From assembly GCA_035556215.1 (NCBI GenBank), contig DATMFI010000006.1, forward strand, positions 1 to 56,440: a DNA stretch of 56,440 nucleotides, in the 5' to 3' direction. The stretch is from Palsa-892 sp035556215. GTDB taxonomy: Bacteria > Pseudomonadota > Alphaproteobacteria > Rhizobiales > Xanthobacteraceae. Of the stretch, positions 6,734 to 14,001 are shown piece after piece. Position 1 is the first letter of the stretch, and each line of letters starts with the position of its first letter. The notes below the pieces were generated by a model that saw nothing but the letters and a program-made list of their open reading frames with translations, made no database searches and had not been told where the DNA came from. A program made the translations under genes and the position numbers.

Positions 6734-8248
6734 ATGGAGCCGGTTACCAAGCACACCCAGCGTCCCGACGTCAGCTTCGACGGCGGCGATCTCGATTGCG
6801 GCAACGGCCTCCTGCTTCTGATCCGCAAGCACATCGATCCGATGGCACGCGGTCAGCTGCTGGAAATCCTCTCCACCGAAATTTCGGTGGATGAGGATCT
6901 GCCCGCATGGTGCCGGCTCACAAATAACGAGCTCGTTTCGTGGACCAAGGAAGGCAAGCAGCGCAGCTTTCTGGTGTGCAAGGGAAAACTCACAGAAAGA
7001 GTTGAAGCGCAAAGCAAGCCTGCCGTACCAGCGGCATCGGCAGCTCCAGCCGGAGAGCTTGCAAAACCGGCTCCACGCCGCCAGCCAGTCGCAGCGCCCC
7101 CCATTCCGTCGCTTGCCGTCACCGGCATCGGCAGCTGGCCGCGGCCGCGCTGGATGGTCGACGCCATGCACGCCTTCGTCGAGGGGCGGCTGGACGAGAA
7201 GACATTTCACGAAACGGCTGACGACGCCGTGCGTTTGGTGCTCGCCGCCCAGGAGAAGGCGGGCGTCGATATCGTCACCGATGGCGAACAGCGCCGCGAT
7301 AGCTACGCGAGCTTTGTCGCGAGCCGCCTCGACAACTGCCAGCTCATCCCGTTGACCGATCTTCTGCCGCTCGTCGATGATCCCGAAGAATTCGCAGCAG
7401 AGCTACGCGCGCTTGATGTGCCTGCGTCGGATGTCCGCCACCCTGCCGTGTTCGGTCATCTGCGCCGTAGCAAGCCGCTTGTCGCGCACGAGGTCGATTT
7501 CCTCCGGACAAACACGCAAAAGCCGGTCAAGGTTGCCCTGCCCGGCCCCTATCTGCTCACCCGCACTATGTGGATGGAATGCATCTCCGACAACGCCTAT
7601 GCCTCGCGCGAGGAACTGGCGGCGGATGTCGTGAAGGTTCTGCGCGAAGAGCTTGCCGAGCTGATGGATACGGGCGCAGCCCTTATCCAATTTGACGAGC
7701 CGGTGCTGTCGGAAGTGGTGTTTTCCGGCGTGAAGAACAAACGCAGCTTCATGTGCGGCGCGCTTTCGGAATCGCTCGGCCCCGAGCATGAGTTGGGTTT
7801 TGCCCGCGATCTCGTCAACGCCGTGACCGATGGCTTCCCGCGCGAGCGGGTCGGTCTGCATGTCTGCCGAGGCAACTGGACACCGGACGAAACCGTGGCG
7901 CTTGCCGGTAGCTACGCGCCGCTTCTCGATACACTCTCACAGATGAAAGTCGGCGCTTATCTTCTCGAAATGTGCACGCCGCGCGCCGGTGAAATGGAGC
8001 TTTTGAAAGCGCTTCCGGACTCGGCCCGCATCGGCGTTGGTGTCGTCAACCAGAAGCACCAGCACTGCGAGCATACCGAAGACATCTCGGCGAAGATTAA
8101 TCAGGCGATCCGCCTGTTTGGACGCGACCGTGTCCTGTTCCATCCGGATTGCGGATTTGCCACTTTTGCCGACAACCCACTCTGCTCCGCCGCGATCGCG
8201 CAGGAGAAACTGACTGCCATAGCAGCGGCGGTTAAGTTGTCTTCCTGA
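6734..8248 (+). CDS. Fusion of a TusA-like domain and a core MetE (cobalamin-independent methionine synthase C-terminal) domain
   Basis: A 504-residue two-domain protein. Residues 1-88 are TusA-like, with Cys22 in LDCGNGLLLLI replacing CPxP and Cys60 in LPAWCRLTNNEL. A Pro/Ala linker spans about 90-125. Residues 126-500 are the catalytic C-terminal domain of MetE, without the N-terminal MetE half. All four expected zinc ligands are visible: His376 and Cys378 (GLHVCRGN), Glu412 (YLLEMC) and Cys473 (FHPDCGF). IVTDGEQRRDSYASF and IQFDEPVL also match the domain. MetE zinc activates a thiol for methylation, so a fused sulfur carrier suggests methyl transfer to or from a carrier-bound sulfur. The gene follows the exported protein by two bases and is the last in the operon. 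Confidence 0.85.
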   Translation: MEPVTKHTQRPDVSFDGGDLDCGNGLLLLIRKHIDPMARGQLLEILSTEISVDEDLPAWCRLTNNELVSWTKEGKQRSFLVCKGKLTERVEAQSKPAVPAASAAPAGELAKPAPRRQPVAAPPIPSLAVTGIGSWPRPRWMVDAMHAFVEGRLDEKTFHETADDAVRLVLAAQEKAGVDIVTDGEQRRDSYASFVASRLDNCQLIPLTDLLPLVDDPEEFAAELRALDVPASDVRHPAVFGHLRRSKPLVAHEVDFLRTNTQKPVKVALPGPYLLTRTMWMECISDNAYASREELAADVVKVLREELAELMDTGAALIQFDEPVLSEVVFSGVKNKRSFMCGALSESLGPEHELGFARDLVNAVTDGFPRERVGLHVCRGNWTPDETVALAGSYAPLLDTLSQMKVGAYLLEMCTPRAGEMELLKALPDSARIGVGVVNQKHQHCEHTEDISAKINQAIRLFGRDRVLFHPDCGFATFADNPLCSAAIAQEKLTAIAAAVKLSS

Positions 8249-8678
8249 AGGAAGCTACTTGCTATTAGTTGAGTGGAGCGGCCGACGGAGGACCTGATCC
8301 CTTCCAGCGGGCGTGCTTACCCGGCACTGCGGACTTCACCCGGCCGCCCCATTCGTTCGGTTAGCTCTATGTGCCGCTTTCCAGTTCTTTCTGCACTTCG
8401 GCAGTTCATTAATTTAAGTGCGTAGTAATATCGCCAAGGCAACCGAAATGCGGCCTTGCGTATAAAGACCGTATAAATATCCGGCTTTACGCAGCGCTTA
8501 TGGCCGACACTGCAAAAATATAGCGGGGAAACGGAATTCCACTCCGCGGAGATAAAACCTAAAAACTCGCGCAGCATTCCCTCAGACATGCAAGCAGAGA
8601 CAAAACCCGAGCGAAGAAGCCCGCCAATTCGGCGCTATTCGCGAAATTTGGGGAAATTCTCTAGCCGCGGGAAGTCGG
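8249..8678. other. Intergenic stretch between the sulfur operon and tRNA-Ile
   Basis: This 430-base stretch is lower in GC than the flanking genes (for example 8400-8560). It shows no recognised gene, no clear terminator after the operon, and no duplicate of the tRNA 3' end. A minus-strand frame at 8317-8577 has a possible TGAGGGA before an ATG but encodes nothing recognisable. It may be the right boundary of an acquired segment. Confidence 0.4.
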
Positions 8679-8754
8679 TGGTGGGCCCGCCTGGACTCGA
8701 ACCAGGAACCAGACCGTTATGAGCGGTCGGCTCTAACCATTGAGCTACGGGCCC
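8679..8754 (-). tRNA. tRNA-Ile with anticodon CAU (lysidine type)
   Basis: A 76-base cloverleaf on the minus strand with the 3' CCA encoded. The acceptor stem GGGCCCG pairs with CGGGCCC. The D-arm is GCTCAATGGTTAGAGC. The anticodon arm GACCG-CTCATAA-CGGTC has anticodon CAT, and the T-arm is CCTGGTTCGAGTCCAGG. Its overall pattern matches the minor isoleucine tRNA read after lysidine modification by TilS better than elongator or initiator Met tRNA, but CAU anticodons need care. The 3' end faces the sulfur operon. Confidence 0.85.
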
Positions 8755-8900
8755 TGAAGGCTGCAAGAAATAGCAGCCCTCACCGCCGGAATATAGCGTT
8801 CTCCGGCCTTTTCCGCGGGTTAATCGCTTCGCCGCCGTGCCGACTCCACCATTTGCAGCGCCTGTGCTTTTATGGAGGGGGCCATTCACGGGGGTTTGTT

Positions 8901-9839
8901 ATGCGGCGTTCTTTTGCGTACGGCGTTTTGATATCGGCATCAATGTTCGTGGCACCGGCGTCATGGGCGCAGGTCCCGGCGGTGCAAGCTCCGGCGGCTC
9001 AGGCCCCGGCGGCTCAACCGGGCGCGACTCCCCCGCCACCTGCCCCGCCGCCTGTGACGGCGAAGTGCGCCAATCCCGACGCCATACCGATGTCGCGCAC
9101 CGTCGAGATCGACACCACCGGCGCGCCCGGTTTCGGCTTCGAGCACTTCAAGAACCATGATTTCCTGAAACCCGGCGAAGTCGTGCTCACCTTCGACGAT
9201 GGCCCGTGGGTGACGACACCGAAAGTCCTCAAGGCGCTTGCCGACAATTGTATCAAGGCGACTTTCTTTATTATCGGCAAGCATGCGACCTATCATCCGA
9301 ACATCCTGAAGGACGTCGAAGCGGCCGGCCACACGATCGGCGCGCATACATGGAGTCACGCCAATCTCGAGAAGAAAACCTTCGATCAGGCGAAGGAAGA
9401 AATCGAGAAGGGCATCGCCGCCATTCAATGGGCGCTCGACGGCCGCGAAAGCGCGCCGTTCTTCCGCTTCCCCGCGCTCAAACATCCGCCGGAAGTCGTG
9501 AAGTATCTCGCTTCGCGCAACATCGCGATGTTCTCAACCGATTTCGATTCCTTCGACTTCAAGATGCGCAAGCCCGAGCAGGTCATCAAATCGGTGATGG
9601 CCAAGCTCGAGAAGCACGGCAAGGGCATCATCCTGATGCACGATTTCCAGCATGCCACCGCCGACGCGCTGCCCGAACTGCTCAAGCAGATGAAAGAGAA
9701 GGGCTACAAGGTCGTGCACATGCGGCCGAAATTCATGATCAAGTCGCTGCCGGAATATGACGAACTCCTGAAGAAGGAGAACAAGATGCCGGCGGCAAAC
9801 ACGGCGCCGACCGACTCGATCGTCAAGACCGTCAACTAG
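8901..9839 (+). CDS. Exported polysaccharide deacetylase (NodB domain)
   Basis: A 312-residue protein with a signal peptide (cleavage after about SWAQ) and a Pro/Ala/Gln-rich repeat (about residues 24-50) leading to a NodB homology domain. Motif 1 is VVLTFDDGPW near residue 95, with the catalytic base and metal Asp. Motif 2 is GAHTWSHANL near 150, with the metal histidines. Motif 3 is FFRFPAL near 190, motif 4 STDFDSFDF near 215, and motif 5 IILMHDFQHAT near 245. Such enzymes remove N- or O-acetyl groups from peptidoglycan or exopolysaccharide in the periplasm. ATG at 8901 follows GGGGG by six bases. It is a single gene on the plus strand. Confidence 0.9.
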   Translation: MRRSFAYGVLISASMFVAPASWAQVPAVQAPAAQAPAAQPGATPPPPAPPPVTAKCANPDAIPMSRTVEIDTTGAPGFGFEHFKNHDFLKPGEVVLTFDDGPWVTTPKVLKALADNCIKATFFIIGKHATYHPNILKDVEAAGHTIGAHTWSHANLEKKTFDQAKEEIEKGIAAIQWALDGRESAPFFRFPALKHPPEVVKYLASRNIAMFSTDFDSFDFKMRKPEQVIKSVMAKLEKHGKGIILMHDFQHATADALPELLKQMKEKGYKVVHMRPKFMIKSLPEYDELLKKENKMPAANTAPTDSIVKTVN

Positions 9840-10143
9840 CGCTTGAGCAGCCCGCACCACAACCGGCCGGCCCCGCACAATACGATCTCTATCTGCGGGA
9901 CGGCCGGGAGAGGTTTTTCTTTCGCTCCGCCAACGCGAACGAACCGCGCAGATACAGCGTGGCGAATACCTGCCCGATGATTTGGTGCCAGGCGGCAAGC
10001 CGATAGCCTCTTGGCCCCCAGTGGAATGGGCCTAGCCCGCCTCACCCCTCTCCCTTACACTTGTTCAAGTGCCGATCGGCTGTCGGGGTGCAAATGGCCG
10101 ATCCCCTCGCAATTCGCACGCTGCCTGCTTAAGGGCTTACCCC
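9840..10143. other. Intergenic stretch upstream of the cyclase gene
   Basis: About 300 bases with no recognised gene. A plus-strand frame through 9843-9980 reads like coding sequence but has no start codon or ribosome binding site. The last 100 bases probably hold the cyclase promoter; I could not assign boxes. Confidence 0.4.
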
Positions 10144-11712
10144 ATGCCATTGGATCAGACCGTCAATAGCACCCGCAGTTACGGGCCGCTTGTCGTTATG
10201 CTCGTGGCGCTATTGCTGCTCGGCTTGCCGTTCGCGGCCTGGCTCGACATGCGCGCGCTTTCCGAGCGCATCCTCGACCGTCAGGCCAGCGAAATCGGCC
10301 GTGTCATCGACGACATGCGCGGCTTCTATGCGAGCGATGTCGTCGGCCGCCTCGCCAATCATCCGATGGCAGTGCCGACCAACAGCAACTATCGCAATGT
10401 CGACGGCGGCATTCCGATTCCGGCAACGCTCTCGATCGAACTCGGCAAGATGATTTCCAAGCGAAACGACGCGGTCAAATACCGCTTCGTTTCCGACTAC
10501 CCGTTCAAGGGCCGCGAATCCCATAATCTCGACGCTTGGGAAACGGCGGCGCTCGCATCCCTTCGCGCCGACCCGAAGAAGCCGGTGGTGCAGATTTCGG
10601 GCTCCGTCTTCAATCGCGATATCCGCATGGCGGGCCCGGTGATCATGGGTGAGGCCTGTGTCAATTGCCACAACTCGCACCCCGACAGCCCGAAAACCGA
10701 TTGGAAGGTCGGCGATGTCCGTGCCATTCAAGAAATCTCGATCCGTCAGCCGATCGCGGCCAATATTCTCTCGTTCAAATATTTGTTGGCGTATCTCGTG
10801 CTGGCGGCGCTCGCCGGCCTCACCTTCATTCTCGTGCAGCGCAAGCAGGCGGCGGCGATCGCCAACATGAACCGGGAGCTCGCGGAGTCGAACGATTTCC
10901 TCGCTTCGGTCTCGATGAAGATCGCCAAATATCTTTCGCCGCAAATTTACAAAAGCATCTTTTCCGGCCAGCGCGATGTCGCAATCTCGACCGAGCGCAA
11001 AAAGCTCACGATCTTCTTTTCCGACATCAAGGATTTCACCTCGACGACCGAGCGCCTGCAACCCGAGGACCTCACCGCGCTATTGAATGAATACTTCACC
11101 GAAATGTCGGCGATCGCGCTGAAGCATGGCGCGACCGTCGATAAATTCATTGGCGATGCGATGCTGCTGTTCTTCGGCGATCCCGAAACCAAAGGCGTCA
11201 CTGAAGATGCCCGCGCCTGCCTGATGATGGCAATCGACATGCAGCGGCGGCTTTCCCAGCTCAATGCAGGATGGCGCAAGCGCGGCATCGAGCAGCCGTT
11301 CCGCGCCCGCATGGGCATCAACACCGGCTTCTGCAACGTCGGCAATTTCGGCAGCGAAGACCGCATGGACTATACGATCATCGGCGCCGAGGCGAACCTT
11401 GCCGCGCGGCTGCAATCGATCGCCGAGCCGGGCGGCATCGTGCTGAGTTACGAAACCTACGCCCTGGTGCGCGATCTCGTGCGCGCGAAGCCGATGGCGC
11501 CGATTCAAATGAAAGGCATCAGCCGCGAGATCGTGCCTTACGTCGTGGAAGGTCTCGTCAGCGAACTCGAGCAGCGCGCCAATGTCATCAGCGAGCATGC
11601 GACCGGCGTCGATCTCTTTCTCGACCTTGAAGTGATCGACAAGGCAGCCGCGCAACGCACCAGGCGTCTCCTCGAGGAGGCGCTTGCGGCGCTCGAAGCA
11701 AAGGCCAAATGA
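10144..11712 (+). CDS. Membrane adenylate/guanylate cyclase with a c-type haem sensor domain (DUF3365-like)
   Basis: A 522-residue class III nucleotide cyclase. A first membrane segment (about residues 14-35) is followed by a periplasmic domain with a single CVNCH motif at about residue 175, which fits the DUF3365/Tll0287-like haem domain. A second membrane segment (about 213-235, LLAYLVLAALAGLTFILV) and a short coiled linker lead to the catalytic domain from about 280. That domain has TIFFSDIKDFTSTTE with the first metal Asp, FIGDAMLLFFGD with the second, GINTGFCNVGNFGSEDRMDYTIIG and ANLAARLQ with the transition-state Arg. The layout suggests a periplasmic redox or gas signal controlling cytoplasmic cAMP or cGMP. 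ATG at 10144 is the natural start before the first membrane helix. Confidence 0.85.
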   Translation: MPLDQTVNSTRSYGPLVVMLVALLLLGLPFAAWLDMRALSERILDRQASEIGRVIDDMRGFYASDVVGRLANHPMAVPTNSNYRNVDGGIPIPATLSIELGKMISKRNDAVKYRFVSDYPFKGRESHNLDAWETAALASLRADPKKPVVQISGSVFNRDIRMAGPVIMGEACVNCHNSHPDSPKTDWKVGDVRAIQEISIRQPIAANILSFKYLLAYLVLAALAGLTFILVQRKQAAAIANMNRELAESNDFLASVSMKIAKYLSPQIYKSIFSGQRDVAISTERKKLTIFFSDIKDFTSTTERLQPEDLTALLNEYFTEMSAIALKHGATVDKFIGDAMLLFFGDPETKGVTEDARACLMMAIDMQRRLSQLNAGWRKRGIEQPFRARMGINTGFCNVGNFGSEDRMDYTIIGAEANLAARLQSIAEPGGIVLSYETYALVRDLVRAKPMAPIQMKGISREIVPYVVEGLVSELEQRANVISEHATGVDLFLDLEVIDKAAAQRTRRLLEEALAALEAKAK

Positions 11713-11743
11713 AATAACAAGTGAAATAACAAGTGAAACAAAG
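11710..11743 (+). repeat. 12-bp tandem repeat over the cyclase stop codon
   Basis: TGAAATAACAAG occurs at 11710-11721 and again at 11722-11733, followed by the partial copy TGAAACAAAG. The first TGA is the cyclase stop, so every repeat unit begins with a stop codon. It lies between convergent genes. Confidence 0.8.
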
Positions 11744-11750
11744 CGCTGAA

Positions 11751-12152
11751 TCAGCGGCGCTTCGCCTGCCCTTCGACATCGAGGCCGAAATGCTCGCGCA
11801 GGATCCGTACATTGCGGCGATTGGCGCGGAACGCGACGTCGAATAAATCGCCGAATAGCGGCACAGCGCCGATCATGCCGTCGATGGCGACATTGCCGAT
11901 CATCCGGAGCAGGACCCTGCGCGGCACGCCCAGCCGGTGCGCCTCATAAACGATGTAAGCGGCAAGCGCCGTGGTAACGCCATCGCCAATGCCCGGTACG
12001 AGGCCGATCAACGCATCGGCGCCAAAGCGGAAATTGGTGCCGGGCAGAACGAACGCCGTATCGAGCAGCGTGGCGAGACGATCGAGCCGCTCAATCCGCT
12101 CGTGGCGAGAGTGACTTCGAAACCCGCCGGCGGCGTATGTGTTCGCATTCAT
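11751..12152 (-). CDS. DUF4112 domain protein
   Basis: A 133-residue membrane-associated protein of the DUF4112 family. The diagnostic segment runs RIERLDRLATLLDTAFVLPGT, then GADALIGLVPGIGDGVTTALAAYIV, and later GMIGAVPLFGDLFDVAFRANRRN. The glycine-rich hydrophobic stretches probably form two membrane-inserted segments. The function is unknown in the family. The start chosen is ATG at 12152 with GAGGG five bases upstream; the open frame extends further to 12299 but with no family resemblance. It is convergent with the cyclase gene and follows the MFS gene on the same strand after 79 bases. Confidence 0.8.
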   Translation of the reverse strand: MNANTYAAGGFRSHSRHERIERLDRLATLLDTAFVLPGTNFRFGADALIGLVPGIGDGVTTALAAYIVYEAHRLGVPRRVLLRMIGNVAIDGMIGAVPLFGDLFDVAFRANRRNVRILREHFGLDVEGQAKRR

Positions 12153-12231
12153 TGACGTCCCTCGAGCTACCCCCGCCGAGGCTTTCAGATGGGGATGCGT
12201 CAAAGACTGCGCAAGCATTGCGGCGAATTTT

Positions 12232-13479
12232 TCAGGCCGGCACCAGCCGGGGGTTGCGCGTTTTTGTGCGGAACAGGAGCCACGCCGCAATGGAAACATT
12301 CAAGAGGTTCCACGCGAGGCCATTGAGGAATGCCGCGTGATAGGAGCCGGTCAGATCGAAAATCCAGCCGGAGAGCCAGCCGCCGAGCGCCATGCCGACA
12401 ATGGTGGAAAAGATCGCGAGGCCCACGCGCGTTCCTGCTTCGCGCGCCGGAAAATATTGCCGCACCATGATCGCATACATCGGCACGATGCCGCCCTGGA
12501 ACAGCCCGAACAGCGCCGAGATGATATAAAGCGACGTCAGCCCGTCGAACATGATGTACAGGAACAGCGCGACGCCCTGCAGGCCGGAACCGAGCAGCAA
12601 GGTCGAAACGGCGCCGATCCTGTCGGCGATGAAACCCGATGCCGCCCGGCTGACGATGCCGAAGCCCAGCATCATTGACAGCATTTCCGCGCCGCGCGCC
12701 GCGCCATATCCGAGATCGCCGCAATAGGCGACGATATGGACCTGCGGCATCGACATCGCGACACAGCAGGAAACGCCGGCGATACAGATCAGCATCATCA
12801 GCGCACGGCGCGAGATGCCGAGCGAAGCCTCGGCGCTCTTGGCCGCCACGTCACCTTTGTTCTCGGCGTGAGCGGCGACACGCCGCCGCAACGCGAGACA
12901 AAGCGGAAGCATGGTAACAAGGCAAATCGCACCAAGCGCGACATGGGTCGACCGCCAGCCGTTTGTCTCGATCGAATACGCGATCACCGGCGGCCAGATC
13001 GTTCCCGAGATATAATTTCCGCACGCAACAAGCGTGACCGCGATGCCACGGCGCCGCGTGAACCAGTGCGAGATGTCCGCCATTAGCGGCGCGAAACTCA
13101 CCGAAGAACCAAATCCGATCACCACGGACGCGGCTGCGAACAGCCAGAGACTGGGCGCGAGCCCCGCCGCCGTATAACCCATGCCGATCAGCAGCGCGCC
13201 AAACACCACCGCCGTCAGAAGGGAAAAGCGGTCAACGACCTTGCCGAGCAGAACGGCGCCGACGCCGAAACCGGCCATCGTGAACGTGTAAGGCATCGAT
13301 GCGTCGGCCCGGGCAACGCTGAAATCCGCCTGCACCGCCGGGAGTGCCACGACATAAGACCACAGCCCGACTGAGCCCACGGTGCCGACGGCAACCGACG
13401 CGAACAGCCGGGCCCAGGCATAAGCGGATTCCGCTTCGCTGGTCTTGGGCGTTTGGGAGAGAAATTTCGGCGTTACCAC
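12232..13479 (-). CDS. MFS transporter (oxalate/formate antiporter-like group)
   Basis: A 415-residue secondary transporter with about twelve hydrophobic segments. The loop 2-3 MFS signature is seen as GKVVDRFSLLTAVV (about residues 80-93), and the corresponding loop in the second half as SGFIADRIGAVSTLLLG (about 280-296). HWFTRRRGIAVTLVACGNYISGTIWPP in the first half is typical of monocarboxylate/oxalate-formate-type MFS proteins. The substrate cannot be told from sequence. It lies downstream of a RidA-family gene on the same strand, separated by 90 bases and a strong palindrome. RidA neighbours often mark amino-acid or imine metabolism, which gives a weak hint. Confidence 0.85.
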   Translation of the reverse strand: MVTPKFLSQTPKTSEAESAYAWARLFASVAVGTVGSVGLWSYVVALPAVQADFSVARADASMPYTFTMAGFGVGAVLLGKVVDRFSLLTAVVFGALLIGMGYTAAGLAPSLWLFAAASVVIGFGSSVSFAPLMADISHWFTRRRGIAVTLVACGNYISGTIWPPVIAYSIETNGWRSTHVALGAICLVTMLPLCLALRRRVAAHAENKGDVAAKSAEASLGISRRALMMLICIAGVSCCVAMSMPQVHIVAYCGDLGYGAARGAEMLSMMLGFGIVSRAASGFIADRIGAVSTLLLGSGLQGVALFLYIMFDGLTSLYIISALFGLFQGGIVPMYAIMVRQYFPAREAGTRVGLAIFSTIVGMALGGWLSGWIFDLTGSYHAAFLNGLAWNLLNVSIAAWLLFRTKTRNPRLVPA

Positions 13480-13525
13480 GCCGCGACCATCTTGAGTTTG
13501 GCGCCGTTTGGCAAGCCGTGAACGA

Positions 13526-13550
13526 GCCCGGCATGGCTGCCATGCCGGGC
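13526..13550. repeat. Palindrome GCCCGGCATGG/CCATGCCGGGC between ridA-like and MFS genes
   Basis: An 11-bp perfect inverted repeat with a three-base loop. No T-run follows on either strand. The core GCCGGGCAT/ATGCCCGGC recurs at 19393-19415 and 36214-36238, so it looks like a dispersed palindromic element of REP type rather than a private terminator. Confidence 0.75.
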
Positions 13551-13569
13551 GCTATCGTTCGAGCAGCGT

Positions 13570-13956
13570 TCAGGCTTTCGCCGCGATCGCTTCGATTTCC
13601 ACGAGATATTCGGGCTTCACCAGCGCGGGAACGATCAGAAACATCGAGGCCGGTTTCACATCGCCCAGAAACTTCGAGCGCACCTTGATGTAATCCTTGA
13701 TGTCGGATTCGCGCGTCAGGTAGTGCGAGACCTTGACGAGGTCGTGCTTGGTCATTCCCGCCCGCTCGAGCATCGTCATTATATGCGTCCAGGCAATCTC
13801 GGCCTGCGCCGTGATGCCCTCGGGAACTTCGCCCGAGGCCGAATGCCCGGGCGTGCCGGAGGTGAACAACCAGCGCTGGTTCGGCGCGATTTCAAGCGCA
13901 TCGCTGTAAGCGCCGATCTGGCGGGCGATGCCGATATCGTGAATCTTGTGAGCCAT
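13570..13956 (-). CDS. RidA family protein (YjgF/UK114)
   Basis: A 128-residue protein of the RidA superfamily. The N-terminal half carries ARQIGAYSDALEIAPNQRWLFTSGTPG. The middle has AQAEIAWTHIMTMLERAGMTKHDLVKVSHYLT, the family's typical helix-strand unit, and the end has PASMFLIVPALVKPEYLVEIEAIA. Classical RidA has an arginine in a motif like (C/N)xRxx near residue 105 that hydrolyses imines. Here the matching segment reads PASMF without that arginine, so it belongs to a subfamily without assured deaminase activity. It is the first gene of a two-gene group with the downstream MFS transporter. Confidence 0.85.
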   Translation of the reverse strand: MAHKIHDIGIARQIGAYSDALEIAPNQRWLFTSGTPGHSASGEVPEGITAQAEIAWTHIMTMLERAGMTKHDLVKVSHYLTRESDIKDYIKVRSKFLGDVKPASMFLIVPALVKPEYLVEIEAIAAKA

Positions 13957-14001
13957 GATTGCCTCTTATATGACGGGCTGCCCGCAACCCTTGCAGATTC
14001 G

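Noticed and set aside
8317..8577. Minus-strand open frame beside the tRNA gene with a possible ribosome binding site
   Set aside because: The protein matches nothing I recognise, and composition is not convincing; kept only as a remark in the intergenic entry.
8679..8754. tRNA gene as an attachment site with a duplicated 3' end
   Set aside because: No copy of the tRNA 3' end was seen near 3640 or elsewhere in the left part, and no integrase gene is present.
9843..9980. Plus-strand coding-like frame after the deacetylase gene
   Set aside because: There is no start codon or ribosome binding site and the frame stops soon; it may be a gene remnant but cannot be supported.
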